The translations under genes were made by a program, and so were the position numbers. Source: Candidatus Zambryskibacteria bacterium RIFCSPLOWO2_02_FULL_39_26 (GTDB taxonomy: Bacteria; Patescibacteriota; Minisyncoccia; Phycocordibacterales; DATDWN01). Taken from it: 37,180 nt of DNA. Location: assembly GCA_001825395.1 (NCBI GenBank), contig MHWN01000008.1, positions 11,489-48,668 of the forward strand. Reading direction: 5' to 3'. The stretch's first letter is position 1. Every line of letters starts with the position of its first letter. Of the stretch, positions 24,495 to 33,541 are shown piece after piece. A model generated the notes under the pieces. It was given only the letters and a program-made list of their open reading frames with translations, was not told the DNA's origin and did no database searches.

Positions 24495-25634
24495 TTATTT
24501 CTCATGTTCCATGGCTATAGACATAATTTCGTTTGCAATAAGTGCAGCCGAGTCTTTCCTTGCAAAGGCCCTTGCCGAATTAATCATTTTTTGCTTTTCT
24601 TCTGGATTACCTAAAATTCTTTCAATTTCAGACAAAAGCACGCCACCAACCAGATTTTTCTCCTCAATGACGGAACAAGCTCCAGATCTGGCGTATGAGT
24701 AGGCGTTGTTTTTTTGGTCATGGGAAGTTGGCTCCGGTATGGGAATAATAATTGAAGGTTTGGCCCACAAGGCAATCTCAAAAATAGTTGAGCCGGCTCG
24801 AGAAATTATGATATCAGCCAAGCCGGCGGCCATGCGCAAAGTTAAAACATTGAGATAGGCGATTGGCTTATATCTTTTTTTTAATTCTTTTTCAGTTAAA
24901 ACAACATCGCGACTTTCTTCTACTATTTTTATATTATTTACGCCTGTATGATGAATGACTTGATATTTTTTAACTAGTTCAGGAAGAATTCTAATAATAA
25001 CTTCGTTTATAAATTTTGAACCTTGCGAGCCCCCGATAACGAATATCGTCGGAATATCTTTATTGAAACCAAAAAACTCAGCCGCTCCGACAGATAACGC
25101 TTGCTGAACTTCTTTACGGACAGGATTGCCAGTATAAGCGGTTTTCTCCTTCGGAAAAAAATTTATGGCCTCCGGATACGATATAGCGATGCGTCTGGCA
25201 AACTTGCCGGCCCAAGAATTTACCTTTCCCGGAGAACTGTCCGACTCGTGGATGACAACGGGAATTCTTAAAATTTTTCCGGCAAAAAGGGCCGGGAAAC
25301 TGGCATAAGCACCTTTACCAAAAATAACATCTGGGTAGATGACAAAAATTCGCCAAATCGCCCCAATTACCCCAAGGGCAGTTTTAAACAGATCAAAAAA
25401 ATTAAGGATAATATTCTGAATGGAACGACTTTTTCTTATTTTACCAGCGTTAGTTCTTATGAATTTGATATTGTTTTCATAAAGAAGAGTTTCGTTGTAG
25501 GCATCGGTGGACATGTAGTAGAGTATCGGCTTTATCAGCCGGTTTTCTTTAGCGATAGTATTTAACTCCTCAGCCACAGCAATAATCGGATAAAAATGCC
25601 CGCCAGTCCCTCCTCCCGTAAGTAAAATTTTCAT
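24495..25634 (-). CDS. murG: UDP-N-acetylglucosamine transferase MurG
   Basis: MKILLTGGGTGGHFYPIIAVAEEL; GGSQGSKFINEVI; ISRAGSTIFEIALWAKPSIIIPIPEPTSHDQKNNA. Confidence 0.96.
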   Translation of the reverse strand: MKILLTGGGTGGHFYPIIAVAEELNTIAKENRLIKPILYYMSTDAYNETLLYENNIKFIRTNAGKIRKSRSIQNIILNFFDLFKTALGVIGAIWRIFVIYPDVIFGKGAYASFPALFAGKILRIPVVIHESDSSPGKVNSWAGKFARRIAISYPEAINFFPKEKTAYTGNPVRKEVQQALSVGAAEFFGFNKDIPTIFVIGGSQGSKFINEVIIRILPELVKKYQVIHHTGVNNIKIVEESRDVVLTEKELKKRYKPIAYLNVLTLRMAAGLADIIISRAGSTIFEIALWAKPSIIIPIPEPTSHDQKNNAYSYARSGACSVIEEKNLVGGVLLSEIERILGNPEEKQKMINSARAFARKDSAALIANEIMSIAMEHEK

Positions 25635-25650
25635 CAGTTTTTATTAAAAA

Positions 25651-26751
25651 TTAATTTTTCTTGCGATTCTTTGATATATTCAAAATAATTCCAACTTCAG
25701 CCAATGTCATAAAAAGGGCCGTTCCTCCATGACTGACAAAAGGCAATGTAATACCCGATAAAGGTAAGACTCCCACCATCGCCCCAATATTGACAAAAGC
25801 TTGAGACACAATCAGTATAACAATTCCAACAACCACAAGTCTACCGAAAGGATCGCTAATTTGAGTGGCGATTTTTAGTCCTCGGAATGAGAAAAAAACG
25901 AAGAGTAAAACTATAAAAACCGCGCCCAAAAAACCAAATTCTTCACTAGCCACGGCAAAAATTGAGTCCCCTATCGGCTCCGGCAAAACGTTAAATTTTT
26001 GAATACTTTGACCGAAACCGCGGCCGAAGATTCCTCCCGAGCCAATGGCTATGAGCGATTGCTGGATTTGATAACCGCTACTCAATGAATTGTCCCCCGG
26101 GTTCAAAAAAGTATTTATCCGGCTCATGACATACGGTTTTGCAACTGCTAGGGCTATTAGGCAAAAGGCCCCGATAATTATTGAAATAAAAATGTATCTC
26201 CATTTGCCGCCGCCCGCTATAAAAATAGCTATGCCAGAAAAAATAATGATGAGAAAAGTATCCGTATCCGGTTGGCTCAATAAGATAAATCCGGTGATAG
26301 AGATAAGAATAATAAACGGCAAAAATCCGTATTTGAAAGTTTGAATTTTATCTTTAAACTTGGCTACCCAAGCCGAGAAAAAAATAATGAAACCGATCTT
26401 AAGTAATTCAGATGGTTGAAAAGTGCTAAAGCCCAAAGTAATCCAGCGACTAGCCCCTCCGTGACTTATTGAAATGGCTGGAATAAAAACAAGAAGAGTG
26501 GCCAGAACTGAAAAAATAAAAATTAGTATGGAATATCTCCTATATATCTTATAATCAATTCTTGAGGTAATAAAGCACAATATCAATCCCAAAAAAAGAC
26601 CAAAAAAAGTCTGATTGAAAGCCACATTTGAGTACTTCACCGCTTGCTTTGAAAGAAGGCCTAAAGAGGCTGAAGTAAATATGAGATAGCCAGCTACGAC
26701 TAGAATACCGAGAGAAATTAAAAATGATATATCAACTTTAGTCTTGCCCAT
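25651..26751 (-). CDS. ftsW: Cell division/lipid II polymerase FtsW (SEDS family)
   Basis: Start MGKTKVDISFLISLGILVVAGYLIFTSAS; GGASRWITLGFSTFQPSELLKIG; SGGIFGRGFGQS; PFVSHGGTALF. Confidence 0.94.
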   Translation of the reverse strand: MGKTKVDISFLISLGILVVAGYLIFTSASLGLLSKQAVKYSNVAFNQTFFGLFLGLILCFITSRIDYKIYRRYSILIFIFSVLATLLVFIPAISISHGGASRWITLGFSTFQPSELLKIGFIIFFSAWVAKFKDKIQTFKYGFLPFIILISITGFILLSQPDTDTFLIIIFSGIAIFIAGGGKWRYIFISIIIGAFCLIALAVAKPYVMSRINTFLNPGDNSLSSGYQIQQSLIAIGSGGIFGRGFGQSIQKFNVLPEPIGDSIFAVASEEFGFLGAVFIVLLFVFFSFRGLKIATQISDPFGRLVVVGIVILIVSQAFVNIGAMVGVLPLSGITLPFVSHGGTALFMTLAEVGIILNISKNRKKN

Positions 26752-26800
26752 ATCACTAAGAATTATAACATTTTTTTGGTAATTTTTATGTGGATAGCAG

Positions 26801-26829
26801 TTGCTTTTTGAGGCTAGATGTTGTATTAT
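26801..26829 (+). promoter_or_regulatory. Promoter of the 26845-27048 small gene
   Basis: TTGCTT - 17 bp - TATTAT. Confidence 0.5.
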
Positions 26830-26844
26830 AGACGCGGAGGGCAT

Positions 26845-27048
26845 ATGCCTCGAAAAGTCTACCCAAAAATCGTGCCGGTTCGGGATGAATTTTTCGGAAG
26901 GTTGGAAGACGGAATTGCGGCACAGGCGGGGAAGCCTGAAGATGCAGAGACATTCAAGCAGGCTTGGGAGGTGGAAACAGCACCCGCCCCAAAACTGCAA
27001 ATGAGAATGGAAAGGCAGGAACCAGTTGATAAGGACGGACGCTCGTAA
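26845..27048 (+). CDS. Small soluble hypothetical protein
   Basis: MPRKVYPKIVPVRDEFFGRLEDGIAAQAGKPEDAETFKQAWEVETAPAPKLQ...; upstream GGAGG and downstream terminator; opposite in orientation to its neighbours. Confidence 0.6.
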   Translation: MPRKVYPKIVPVRDEFFGRLEDGIAAQAGKPEDAETFKQAWEVETAPAPKLQMRMERQEPVDKDGRS

Positions 27049-27069
27049 GAGCGCCCGTCCGGTTTTTTT
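27033..27069 (+). terminator. Strong intrinsic terminator with the TAA stop codon in its loop
   Basis: GGACGG-a-CGCTC gtaa GAGCG-c-CCGTCC-gg-TTTTTTT. Confidence 0.9.
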
Positions 27070-27074
27070 AATAT

Positions 27075-28127
27075 CTAACTTATTAGAGCAATAATGACCC
27101 CGCTCATGGCGAAAACAACGCTGATAATCCAATATCTCATGACTATTTTTTCTCGGCTCCAGCCGATGGCCTCAAAATGATGGTGTAGCGGCGTCAATTT
27201 AAAAACCCGACGCTTTCCAAAAAATTTATAGGAAGTAATTTGAATAATGACGGAGAGAGAGGTGATGACAAGCGGAAAAGCTATAATAATCAAAAGTAAG
27301 GCGGAATTTGTTAGAAAGGCAATGACTGATAAAGTGACAGTTAGCCCCAACATGCCGGTTTCACCCATGTAAAACCGGGCTGGAGGAATATTAAACCAAA
27401 GAAAAGCCAGAATGCCTCCGGCAATGACGGCGCAAAGAGCGGAAATGTCAATTTGATTGTTGGCAAAAGCGATTATTGAGTAAGCCGAAAAAATAGTGGC
27501 CATGATTCCGCCAGACAATCCGTCAATACCATCAACTACGCTTGTTGAAAAAACGGCAAGCATGACAATAATAAAAAACGGTATAAACCAAATTCCCAGT
27601 TCGAGCTCCCCGCCAAATGGAATGTGAATTGAAGTAAATTGAAGTTTGTAATAAAACCAATAACTGATAGCAAAGCCTATCAAAATAATGCAAATAATTT
27701 TCACTTTTCTGTAAATCAAGGGGTCTTTGGCATATACTCCCCTGCCAAATATTTGAAGTAAGTCGTCTAATAATCCGATAAGGGAAGCCAGAATCAAAGT
27801 AGCCAATGGGATGAGTGTTTGGCCACGGCTGAAAAAGTTCAGTTTCTCCGTAAGGTCGCTTGGAAAAATGACTGACAGGAGATAAATTAAAAAAACAGTC
27901 AGTAAAACTGAAACCCAAATGATTACCCCCCCGATACGCGGGGTGGAAAGTTCGCCTCTGGTGTTATGAATTTTGGAAAATTCTTCCGTGGTCATTCCGC
28001 TGTCTTTTCGCGGACTTTTTTTCCACATTTTGTGCTTGTAGAAAAAATCGGTAAAAAACGGCGTGATAGAAATACCGATAAAGAAAGTTATAACTGAAGG
28101 AATGACTATTTTTAAAACATCTATCAT
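27075..28127 (-). CDS. mraY: Phospho-N-acetylmuramoyl-pentapeptide transferase
   Basis: HNTRGELSTPRIGG, STSVVDGIDGLSGG, FMGETGMLGL, KLTPLHHHFEAIGWSREKIVMRYW. Confidence 0.96.
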   Translation of the reverse strand: MIDVLKIVIPSVITFFIGISITPFFTDFFYKHKMWKKSPRKDSGMTTEEFSKIHNTRGELSTPRIGGVIIWVSVLLTVFLIYLLSVIFPSDLTEKLNFFSRGQTLIPLATLILASLIGLLDDLLQIFGRGVYAKDPLIYRKVKIICIILIGFAISYWFYYKLQFTSIHIPFGGELELGIWFIPFFIIVMLAVFSTSVVDGIDGLSGGIMATIFSAYSIIAFANNQIDISALCAVIAGGILAFLWFNIPPARFYMGETGMLGLTVTLSVIAFLTNSALLLIIIAFPLVITSLSVIIQITSYKFFGKRRVFKLTPLHHHFEAIGWSREKIVMRYWIISVVFAMSGVIIALIS

Positions 28128-28205
28128 AGGTAATTTAAAGTTTAAAAATCAAAATGTAAAATGACAATATAAAATCTATAGATATAGGGATTTGCATTTT
28201 TAGTA

Positions 28206-30059
28206 TTAATTTTGATTTTTGATATTTACATTTTCCATTTTTATAAATACATCATACCATAGAGCTAGCATAAGAAGCGTATAAATTTTACGCGAATTAT
28301 CTGTTTTTTTCATTGTATGTTCATCAATTAAATTTTGAATATAACCAACATCCATGTGTTTTTTTATGTATCGGTTATTTATAATAGTCCTGTATAAACC
28401 TTCTCTATCTTTTGTAAACCAATCCTTAATGGGTACCGGGAATCCAAGTTTTTTGCGATTTCTTGTTGTTTCCGGCACAACCGATTTGAAAGCTTGGCGG
28501 AGAAGATATTTAGTTACTCCGCCTCGCCACTTAAACCTGTCCGGAAGTATTTTAGCCAATTTGGCCACTTCAATATCCAAAAACGGCACTCGAAGCTCAA
28601 GCGAATGAGCCATGGTCATTTTGTCAGCTTTGGCCAAGATATCACCCGTAAGCCATATATTTATATCAATATATTGCATTTTGGCCGAATCGCTTAAGCC
28701 TCCGACTTGTTTGTATAAAAAATCCAAGCTAAGCGATTTCTCTTTCCTCCCTTTCCATAAAAAACTCAATTCATCTTGCTTGAAAATAGAAGCATTGCCA
28801 ATATACCAATCTGCCATTTTGGAATTAACTCGGTTCAAATAATTTTTTCCATAAAACTGAAACGGCAGGTTTAGGAAAAATTTGAGAATGTTTTGAGGTA
28901 ACCAAGAAAGTTTACGGCGGGCAAAAGGCTCCAAATAAATATTGTAACCGCCAAAAAGTTCGTCGGCCCCTTCACCAGAAAGAACAACCTTGACATATTT
29001 TCTGGCCTCCTCTGCCAAAAAATAAAGCCCTAAAGCGGACGGGTCGGCCACCGGTTCGTCAAAATGATAAACCGCTTTTTTCAAGGCGCTGAAATATTCA
29101 TCCGGCCCAATGGTCAATTCTGTGTGGTCGGTGCCGAGAAAACTAGCGGTTTCGGAAGCCTCCCTGCCTTCAGTTAAAGTATTAAAGCCAACCGTAAAAG
29201 TTTTAATTCGCCTATCCCCCTTTATTTTTTGCATCAAGGTGGCGATGATACTACTGTCTATTCCTCCAGAAAGAAATGCCCCGACCGGCACATCGGCGAT
29301 CATGTGATGCTCAACCGAATCTTGCATTGTTTCATAAATTTTTTGGGTAGTATCTTTTTCATCTAAATTATTGTCGGGATTGAACTCCATTGACCAATAT
29401 TTTTTTATTTGTACATCATTTCTCTTAAGATCAATTGACAAAAAATGTCCCGGTGGCAACTTGTAAACTCCCTTGAAAAAAGTTTCTGTCAGCGGATTGT
29501 ATTGAAAAGAAAGGTAATTTATAACCGCCTTGTCATTTACTGAAACCTTAAACCCCGGAAATGAGAGAAAACTTTTTATTTCCGAAGAAAAGCCGATTAT
29601 CCTGTCATTTTGGGTCAAATAATACATCGGCTTGATGCCGAAATAATCCCGGGCTATAAAGATTTTTTTGGCATTGATGTTGTAAATGCAAAAGGCAAAC
29701 ATACCGCGAAGTTTCGGCAACATCTCCTCTCCGTATTCTTCGTAAAGATGGAGAATGACTTCGGTGTCGCTCGCGGTTTTGAAAATATAGTTTTTAATCA
29801 ACAATTCTTCCCGCAATTCCTTGTAATTATAGATTTCACCGTTAAAAAATATAAGAATTTTGCCATTTTCGGATGTCACCGGCTGTCTGCCGGTTTTCAA
29901 ATCAATTATGGAAAGCCGTCTCATACCCAAACCAACATTGCTGTCAACAAAAAAACCGTCATCATCCGGTCCGCGATGGGCAATTTTTGCGACCATTTTT
30001 CCTATGACTTTCTCTTTATTTTGTATATTTTGGCCTATAACTCCGGCTATTCCGCACAT
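28206..30059 (-). CDS. asnB: Asparagine synthase (glutamine-hydrolysing)
   Basis: MCGIAGVIGQ; HRGPDDDGFF; NGEIYNYKELREEL; GAFLSGGIDSSIIATLM; SGEGADELFGGY. Confidence 0.95.
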   Translation of the reverse strand: MCGIAGVIGQNIQNKEKVIGKMVAKIAHRGPDDDGFFVDSNVGLGMRRLSIIDLKTGRQPVTSENGKILIFFNGEIYNYKELREELLIKNYIFKTASDTEVILHLYEEYGEEMLPKLRGMFAFCIYNINAKKIFIARDYFGIKPMYYLTQNDRIIGFSSEIKSFLSFPGFKVSVNDKAVINYLSFQYNPLTETFFKGVYKLPPGHFLSIDLKRNDVQIKKYWSMEFNPDNNLDEKDTTQKIYETMQDSVEHHMIADVPVGAFLSGGIDSSIIATLMQKIKGDRRIKTFTVGFNTLTEGREASETASFLGTDHTELTIGPDEYFSALKKAVYHFDEPVADPSALGLYFLAEEARKYVKVVLSGEGADELFGGYNIYLEPFARRKLSWLPQNILKFFLNLPFQFYGKNYLNRVNSKMADWYIGNASIFKQDELSFLWKGRKEKSLSLDFLYKQVGGLSDSAKMQYIDINIWLTGDILAKADKMTMAHSLELRVPFLDIEVAKLAKILPDRFKWRGGVTKYLLRQAFKSVVPETTRNRKKLGFPVPIKDWFTKDREGLYRTIINNRYIKKHMDVGYIQNLIDEHTMKKTDNSRKIYTLLMLALWYDVFIKMENVNIKNQN

Positions 30060-30104
30060 TACTGGATTATACCAAATGAAAACGTTTTGTCTAAAAAATT
30101 CTTT

Positions 30105-31217
30105 TTATCTTATGGATTTATAACCACCGACAAGGCCGTGAGGCGATAAGACAATCTGCCAAAGTTGTATATTTCGCGCCCTAAATGATCCGGCGCTGGA
30201 AAGTAAATAGAAACGAAACATTTTATAAAATCTTTCCCCATATTTGTCTTTCAATTTATGCCATGAGGCATCCAGATTTTTCCACCAAGACAAGAGGGTT
30301 TTGTCGTAGTATTGGCCGAAATTATGCCAATCTTCCATGACAAAAATTTTCTCATAACTTTCTGCAATCTGTTTTTGTGATGGTGTCATTGAGTTCGGAA
30401 AAATATATTTTTCAAACCACGGATCAGTAATAGTGATTGATTTATTTCTACCGATAGTATGCAGAAGAAAAATGCCGTTTTCATTCATATTATTACTTAC
30501 AATTTTAAAGAAATTTCTATAATTTTTAAACCCGACATGTTCAAACATTCCGACCGAAACTACCTTGTCATACTTTTCCTTAATATCGCGATAATCCATA
30601 AGGTGTATATCCACATTCAAATTTTCAGTAAATGTCTTTGCATATTCAGCTTGTTCCTTTGATATGGTAATGCCGGTCACATGACAGCCATAATGCTCCG
30701 ATGCATATTTGGCAAAACCTCCCCAGCCGCAACCAATATCCAAGACTTTATCAGTTGATTTCAATTGAAGTTTTTTGCAAATCAAATCAAGTTTCTGCTC
30801 CTGGGCTTTGTTCAAATCTTCTGTATTCTTAAAATACCCGCAACTATATTGCAGATACGGGTCCAAAAAAGATGAGTACAAATCGTTACCCAAATTATAA
30901 TGTCTTCTGGCCACTTTTTCCCCTCTTGTTTTCGTCTGGAGATTTAATATTTTTGATTTTAGAACTCCCCACGTTGCCCAGAAATTTCTATATAAAAAAC
31001 TTATGTCAATAAATTTCAAGACTCTAAAAATCATTTCATCAAGCGCCGAACACTCCCACCATCCGTCCATATAGGACTCTCCAAGCCCCATTGTGCCTTG
31101 TTTGATAACACGATTATAAAATCTGTCATCCAAAACTTTTATATCCCACGGTCTATTGCCATTTATTTTTACATCAACTGTTTGAAGTATTGTTTCTATA
31201 AGCTCTTTTGGTTTCAT
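30105..31217 (-). CDS. cfa: Cyclopropane-fatty-acyl-phospholipid synthase
   Basis: GLGESYMDGWWECSALDEMI; HYNLGNDLYSSFLDPYLQYSCGYF; VLDIGCGWGGFAKYASEHYG; VSVGMFEHVG; KYIFPNSMTPS. Confidence 0.94.
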   Translation of the reverse strand: MKPKELIETILQTVDVKINGNRPWDIKVLDDRFYNRVIKQGTMGLGESYMDGWWECSALDEMIFRVLKFIDISFLYRNFWATWGVLKSKILNLQTKTRGEKVARRHYNLGNDLYSSFLDPYLQYSCGYFKNTEDLNKAQEQKLDLICKKLQLKSTDKVLDIGCGWGGFAKYASEHYGCHVTGITISKEQAEYAKTFTENLNVDIHLMDYRDIKEKYDKVVSVGMFEHVGFKNYRNFFKIVSNNMNENGIFLLHTIGRNKSITITDPWFEKYIFPNSMTPSQKQIAESYEKIFVMEDWHNFGQYYDKTLLSWWKNLDASWHKLKDKYGERFYKMFRFYLLSSAGSFRARNIQLWQIVLSPHGLVGGYKSIR

Positions 31218-32173
31218 ATGCTCTCCTGCGAGATAGAGTCAAAACTGGCCGCCACCAACTTGGAAACATCCTCAAATCTGCCGTCTATGGTTGAACCTAA
31301 AACAACCACTATAATAGGCCTACCGATAGATAAGTCAAATGCCACCGCTAAGTTACCTCCGGCCTTGTCCGTATATCCAGTTTTTGAAGCAATTAAACCG
31401 GGAATACTACTGACCTCAATGTTTGTGTTTTTGGCAATATGCTCTTTATTCAGAGAGTTTACCGTGATACTTTGATATTTAGTAGCTTCAAGAAGTTCCG
31501 GTTTGTTTTTCAAAATATATTGCATTAATTTTGCAGTGTCTATTGCTGAACCATAGCCACCACTTATACTGCCGTTATCCAGTCCGCTCTCATTTACAAA
31601 ATAAGTTTGTTGCAAACCGAGTTCTTGGGCTCTTTGATTCATTTTTGAAATAAAATCCTTCCTGCCAAAATCGAAATTTTCAGTTTTCAAGTCATAAGCG
31701 CCTATAACAGAAGCCAAAGACCTCGCCCCATCGTTTGAAGATGTCACCAAAGAAAAATCCAGCAAGTCTTTCATTCTCCAGGATTCATCAGCCAAAAGTC
31801 CTGTATCCCCCTCTTCTTCCAAAAATTCTTTTTTAATTGTAACTCTGGAGTTCTCTCCGATTAATTCGGAGGCGATCAGAGCCATCATAAGTTTTGTAAT
31901 GGAGGCAAGCGGAAGCTGGACAAACTCATTTTTTTTATAAATAACCCGATTTCCCGACACATCGTAAACATAAGCAGACTTGGCGCTAAGTTCCAGATTT
32001 TGAAATGCCTCCAAAGTTATAGCTTGGTTGAAATTGTCAATCTGCCTTTCTTGTGATTTATTTAACGTTCCATAAATTAAAAAAAACATCAGTATGATAA
32101 ATAACACAAGGATGATATTAAAAATCATCAATTTCAGCGATATTCCCTCTGGTTTGTTTTGTTCAGTTTCCAT
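31214..32173 (-). CDS. D-alanyl-D-alanine carboxypeptidase (peptidase S11)
   Basis: SITK, SSNDGA and SKTGYT active-site motifs; N-terminal TM. Confidence 0.92.
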   Translation of the reverse strand: METEQNKPEGISLKLMIFNIILVLFIILMFFLIYGTLNKSQERQIDNFNQAITLEAFQNLELSAKSAYVYDVSGNRVIYKKNEFVQLPLASITKLMMALIASELIGENSRVTIKKEFLEEEGDTGLLADESWRMKDLLDFSLVTSSNDGARSLASVIGAYDLKTENFDFGRKDFISKMNQRAQELGLQQTYFVNESGLDNGSISGGYGSAIDTAKLMQYILKNKPELLEATKYQSITVNSLNKEHIAKNTNIEVSSIPGLIASKTGYTDKAGGNLAVAFDLSIGRPIIVVVLGSTIDGRFEDVSKLVAASFDSISQESI

Positions 32174-32720
32174 CTGTCGTAGTTTCGTTTATTGTGTTTA
32201 TATCTACCTCTAAACTTTTTCTAACTTCTTCATATTCAGGTAAGTCTGAAATTTTATTCAAACCCAAAAATCTCAAGGCCTCTGCTGTGATATTATAGAC
32301 TACCACACGTGAATCTTTTGCGCCTGTTTTTCTTTCCACAAGACCGCGAAGAAGAAGTGTTCGCAGAGCATATTGACAATTAACCCCTCTTATATACTCA
32401 ATTTCCTTTTTTGTCACTGGCCCTTTGTAGGCGATGATAGATAAAGTCTCAATCCCTGCCCTACCCAAATCCCTCTCCCTTTCTTCCTTTATTATCTTTT
32501 CAATAAGTCCCGCAAGTTCCGGCGCTGTGGCGAGAGAGACTTCATCATTATGATTTACAACCCTAATTCCCCTTTCTCTTAAATTCTGGCTTAATTCTTC
32601 TATAGCGTTAATTATATCTTTTTTTGAAACCTCCAAAGTCTTAGCCAAAAAACCAACATCTACCGGCTCGGCCAAATAAAAAAGCACTGCCTCTATTTTT
32701 GAAATTAATTCATTACTCAT
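32163..32720 (-). CDS. scpB: Segregation and condensation protein B
   Basis: SKIEAVLFYLAEPVD...LSIIAYKGPVTKKEIEYIRGVNCQYALRTLLLRGLVERK. Confidence 0.93.
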   Translation of the reverse strand: MSNELISKIEAVLFYLAEPVDVGFLAKTLEVSKKDIINAIEELSQNLRERGIRVVNHNDEVSLATAPELAGLIEKIIKEERERDLGRAGIETLSIIAYKGPVTKKEIEYIRGVNCQYALRTLLLRGLVERKTGAKDSRVVVYNITAEALRFLGLNKISDLPEYEEVRKSLEVDINTINETTTDGN

Positions 32721-32751
32721 TAAAAATCCATTGAAAATTAAAAATTGTTGG

Positions 32752-33480
32752 CTAATACCTTGGTACTCCCACAGAATCACTTTCCATGTGAATATCGCGA
32801 AACTCTTTGTCCTGTGTCACTCTTATAATACCTTGTTTTACGAGCTCTAGCACAGCCAAAAAACTAACAATGACGTTTAGTTTTTCTGCTTTGCCGTGCC
32901 CTGAAAAATCTTTAAAACTCATCCTCATGCTTTTCCGGATACGCTCTGTTAAACTTTCTATCATTTCCTCCAAACTTATAACCTTTTCAACTATTGCTTT
33001 TGGTATAAATTCTTTTTTAGGAATTTGCCGAATGACTGATTTAATAATTTCAAATATTTTAGAAACAGTGGTATTTTTATCCGGTGCAAAAACTACGATC
33101 TTTTCTTTGGACGGCAATCTTATATACTCAATATTTTTTCCGAATCGCACTCTTAAATGCTTGCTCAACTCCTTGTATTTTTGATATTCAACTAACCGTT
33201 TCTGCAGATCATCAATACCCCCCTGTTCTTCTTCAGTCAAACTTAGTGTCGGCAAGAGCGACTTTGATTTGATGAGAACCAATGTGGAGGCAATCAAGAT
33301 AAAGTGCGCAGAGTCAGCTATTGGAAAATTCTCTAAATTTTTGACATAAGCAATATAATCATCCGCCACTTGCGCCAGTGAAATATCATTTATAAAAAGT
33401 TTCCTTTTTTCAATAAGCGTTAAGAGTGTATCCAGTGGCCCTTCAAAAATCTGTGTTTTAACGTTATAGGATGATTCCAT
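32752..33480 (-). CDS. scpA: Segregation and condensation protein A
   Basis: TQIFEGPLDTLLTLIEKRKLFINDISLAQVADDYIAYV...FLAVLELVKQGIIRVTQ. Confidence 0.93.
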   Translation of the reverse strand: MESSYNVKTQIFEGPLDTLLTLIEKRKLFINDISLAQVADDYIAYVKNLENFPIADSAHFILIASTLVLIKSKSLLPTLSLTEEEQGGIDDLQKRLVEYQKYKELSKHLRVRFGKNIEYIRLPSKEKIVVFAPDKNTTVSKIFEIIKSVIRQIPKKEFIPKAIVEKVISLEEMIESLTERIRKSMRMSFKDFSGHGKAEKLNVIVSFLAVLELVKQGIIRVTQDKEFRDIHMESDSVGVPRY

Positions 33481-33541
33481 TACTTATATTATTAAAAATA
33501 ATCTATTCAACCATTCGATCGAATTAGAGATATGTTTCAAA

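Noticed and set aside
26752-27132. N-terminal extension of the FtsW ORF
   Set aside because: Runs antisense through the small cassette gene and terminator; FtsW homology starts at MGKTKVDISF.
29610-30149. 179-aa plus-strand ORF
   Set aside because: Antisense to asnB N-terminal region; no domain features.
33514-33525. ATTCGATCGAAT palindrome between aspS and scpA
   Set aside because: 12-bp palindrome is short and can occur by chance; it contains ATTCG but does not show the phased TACGAAT spacing.
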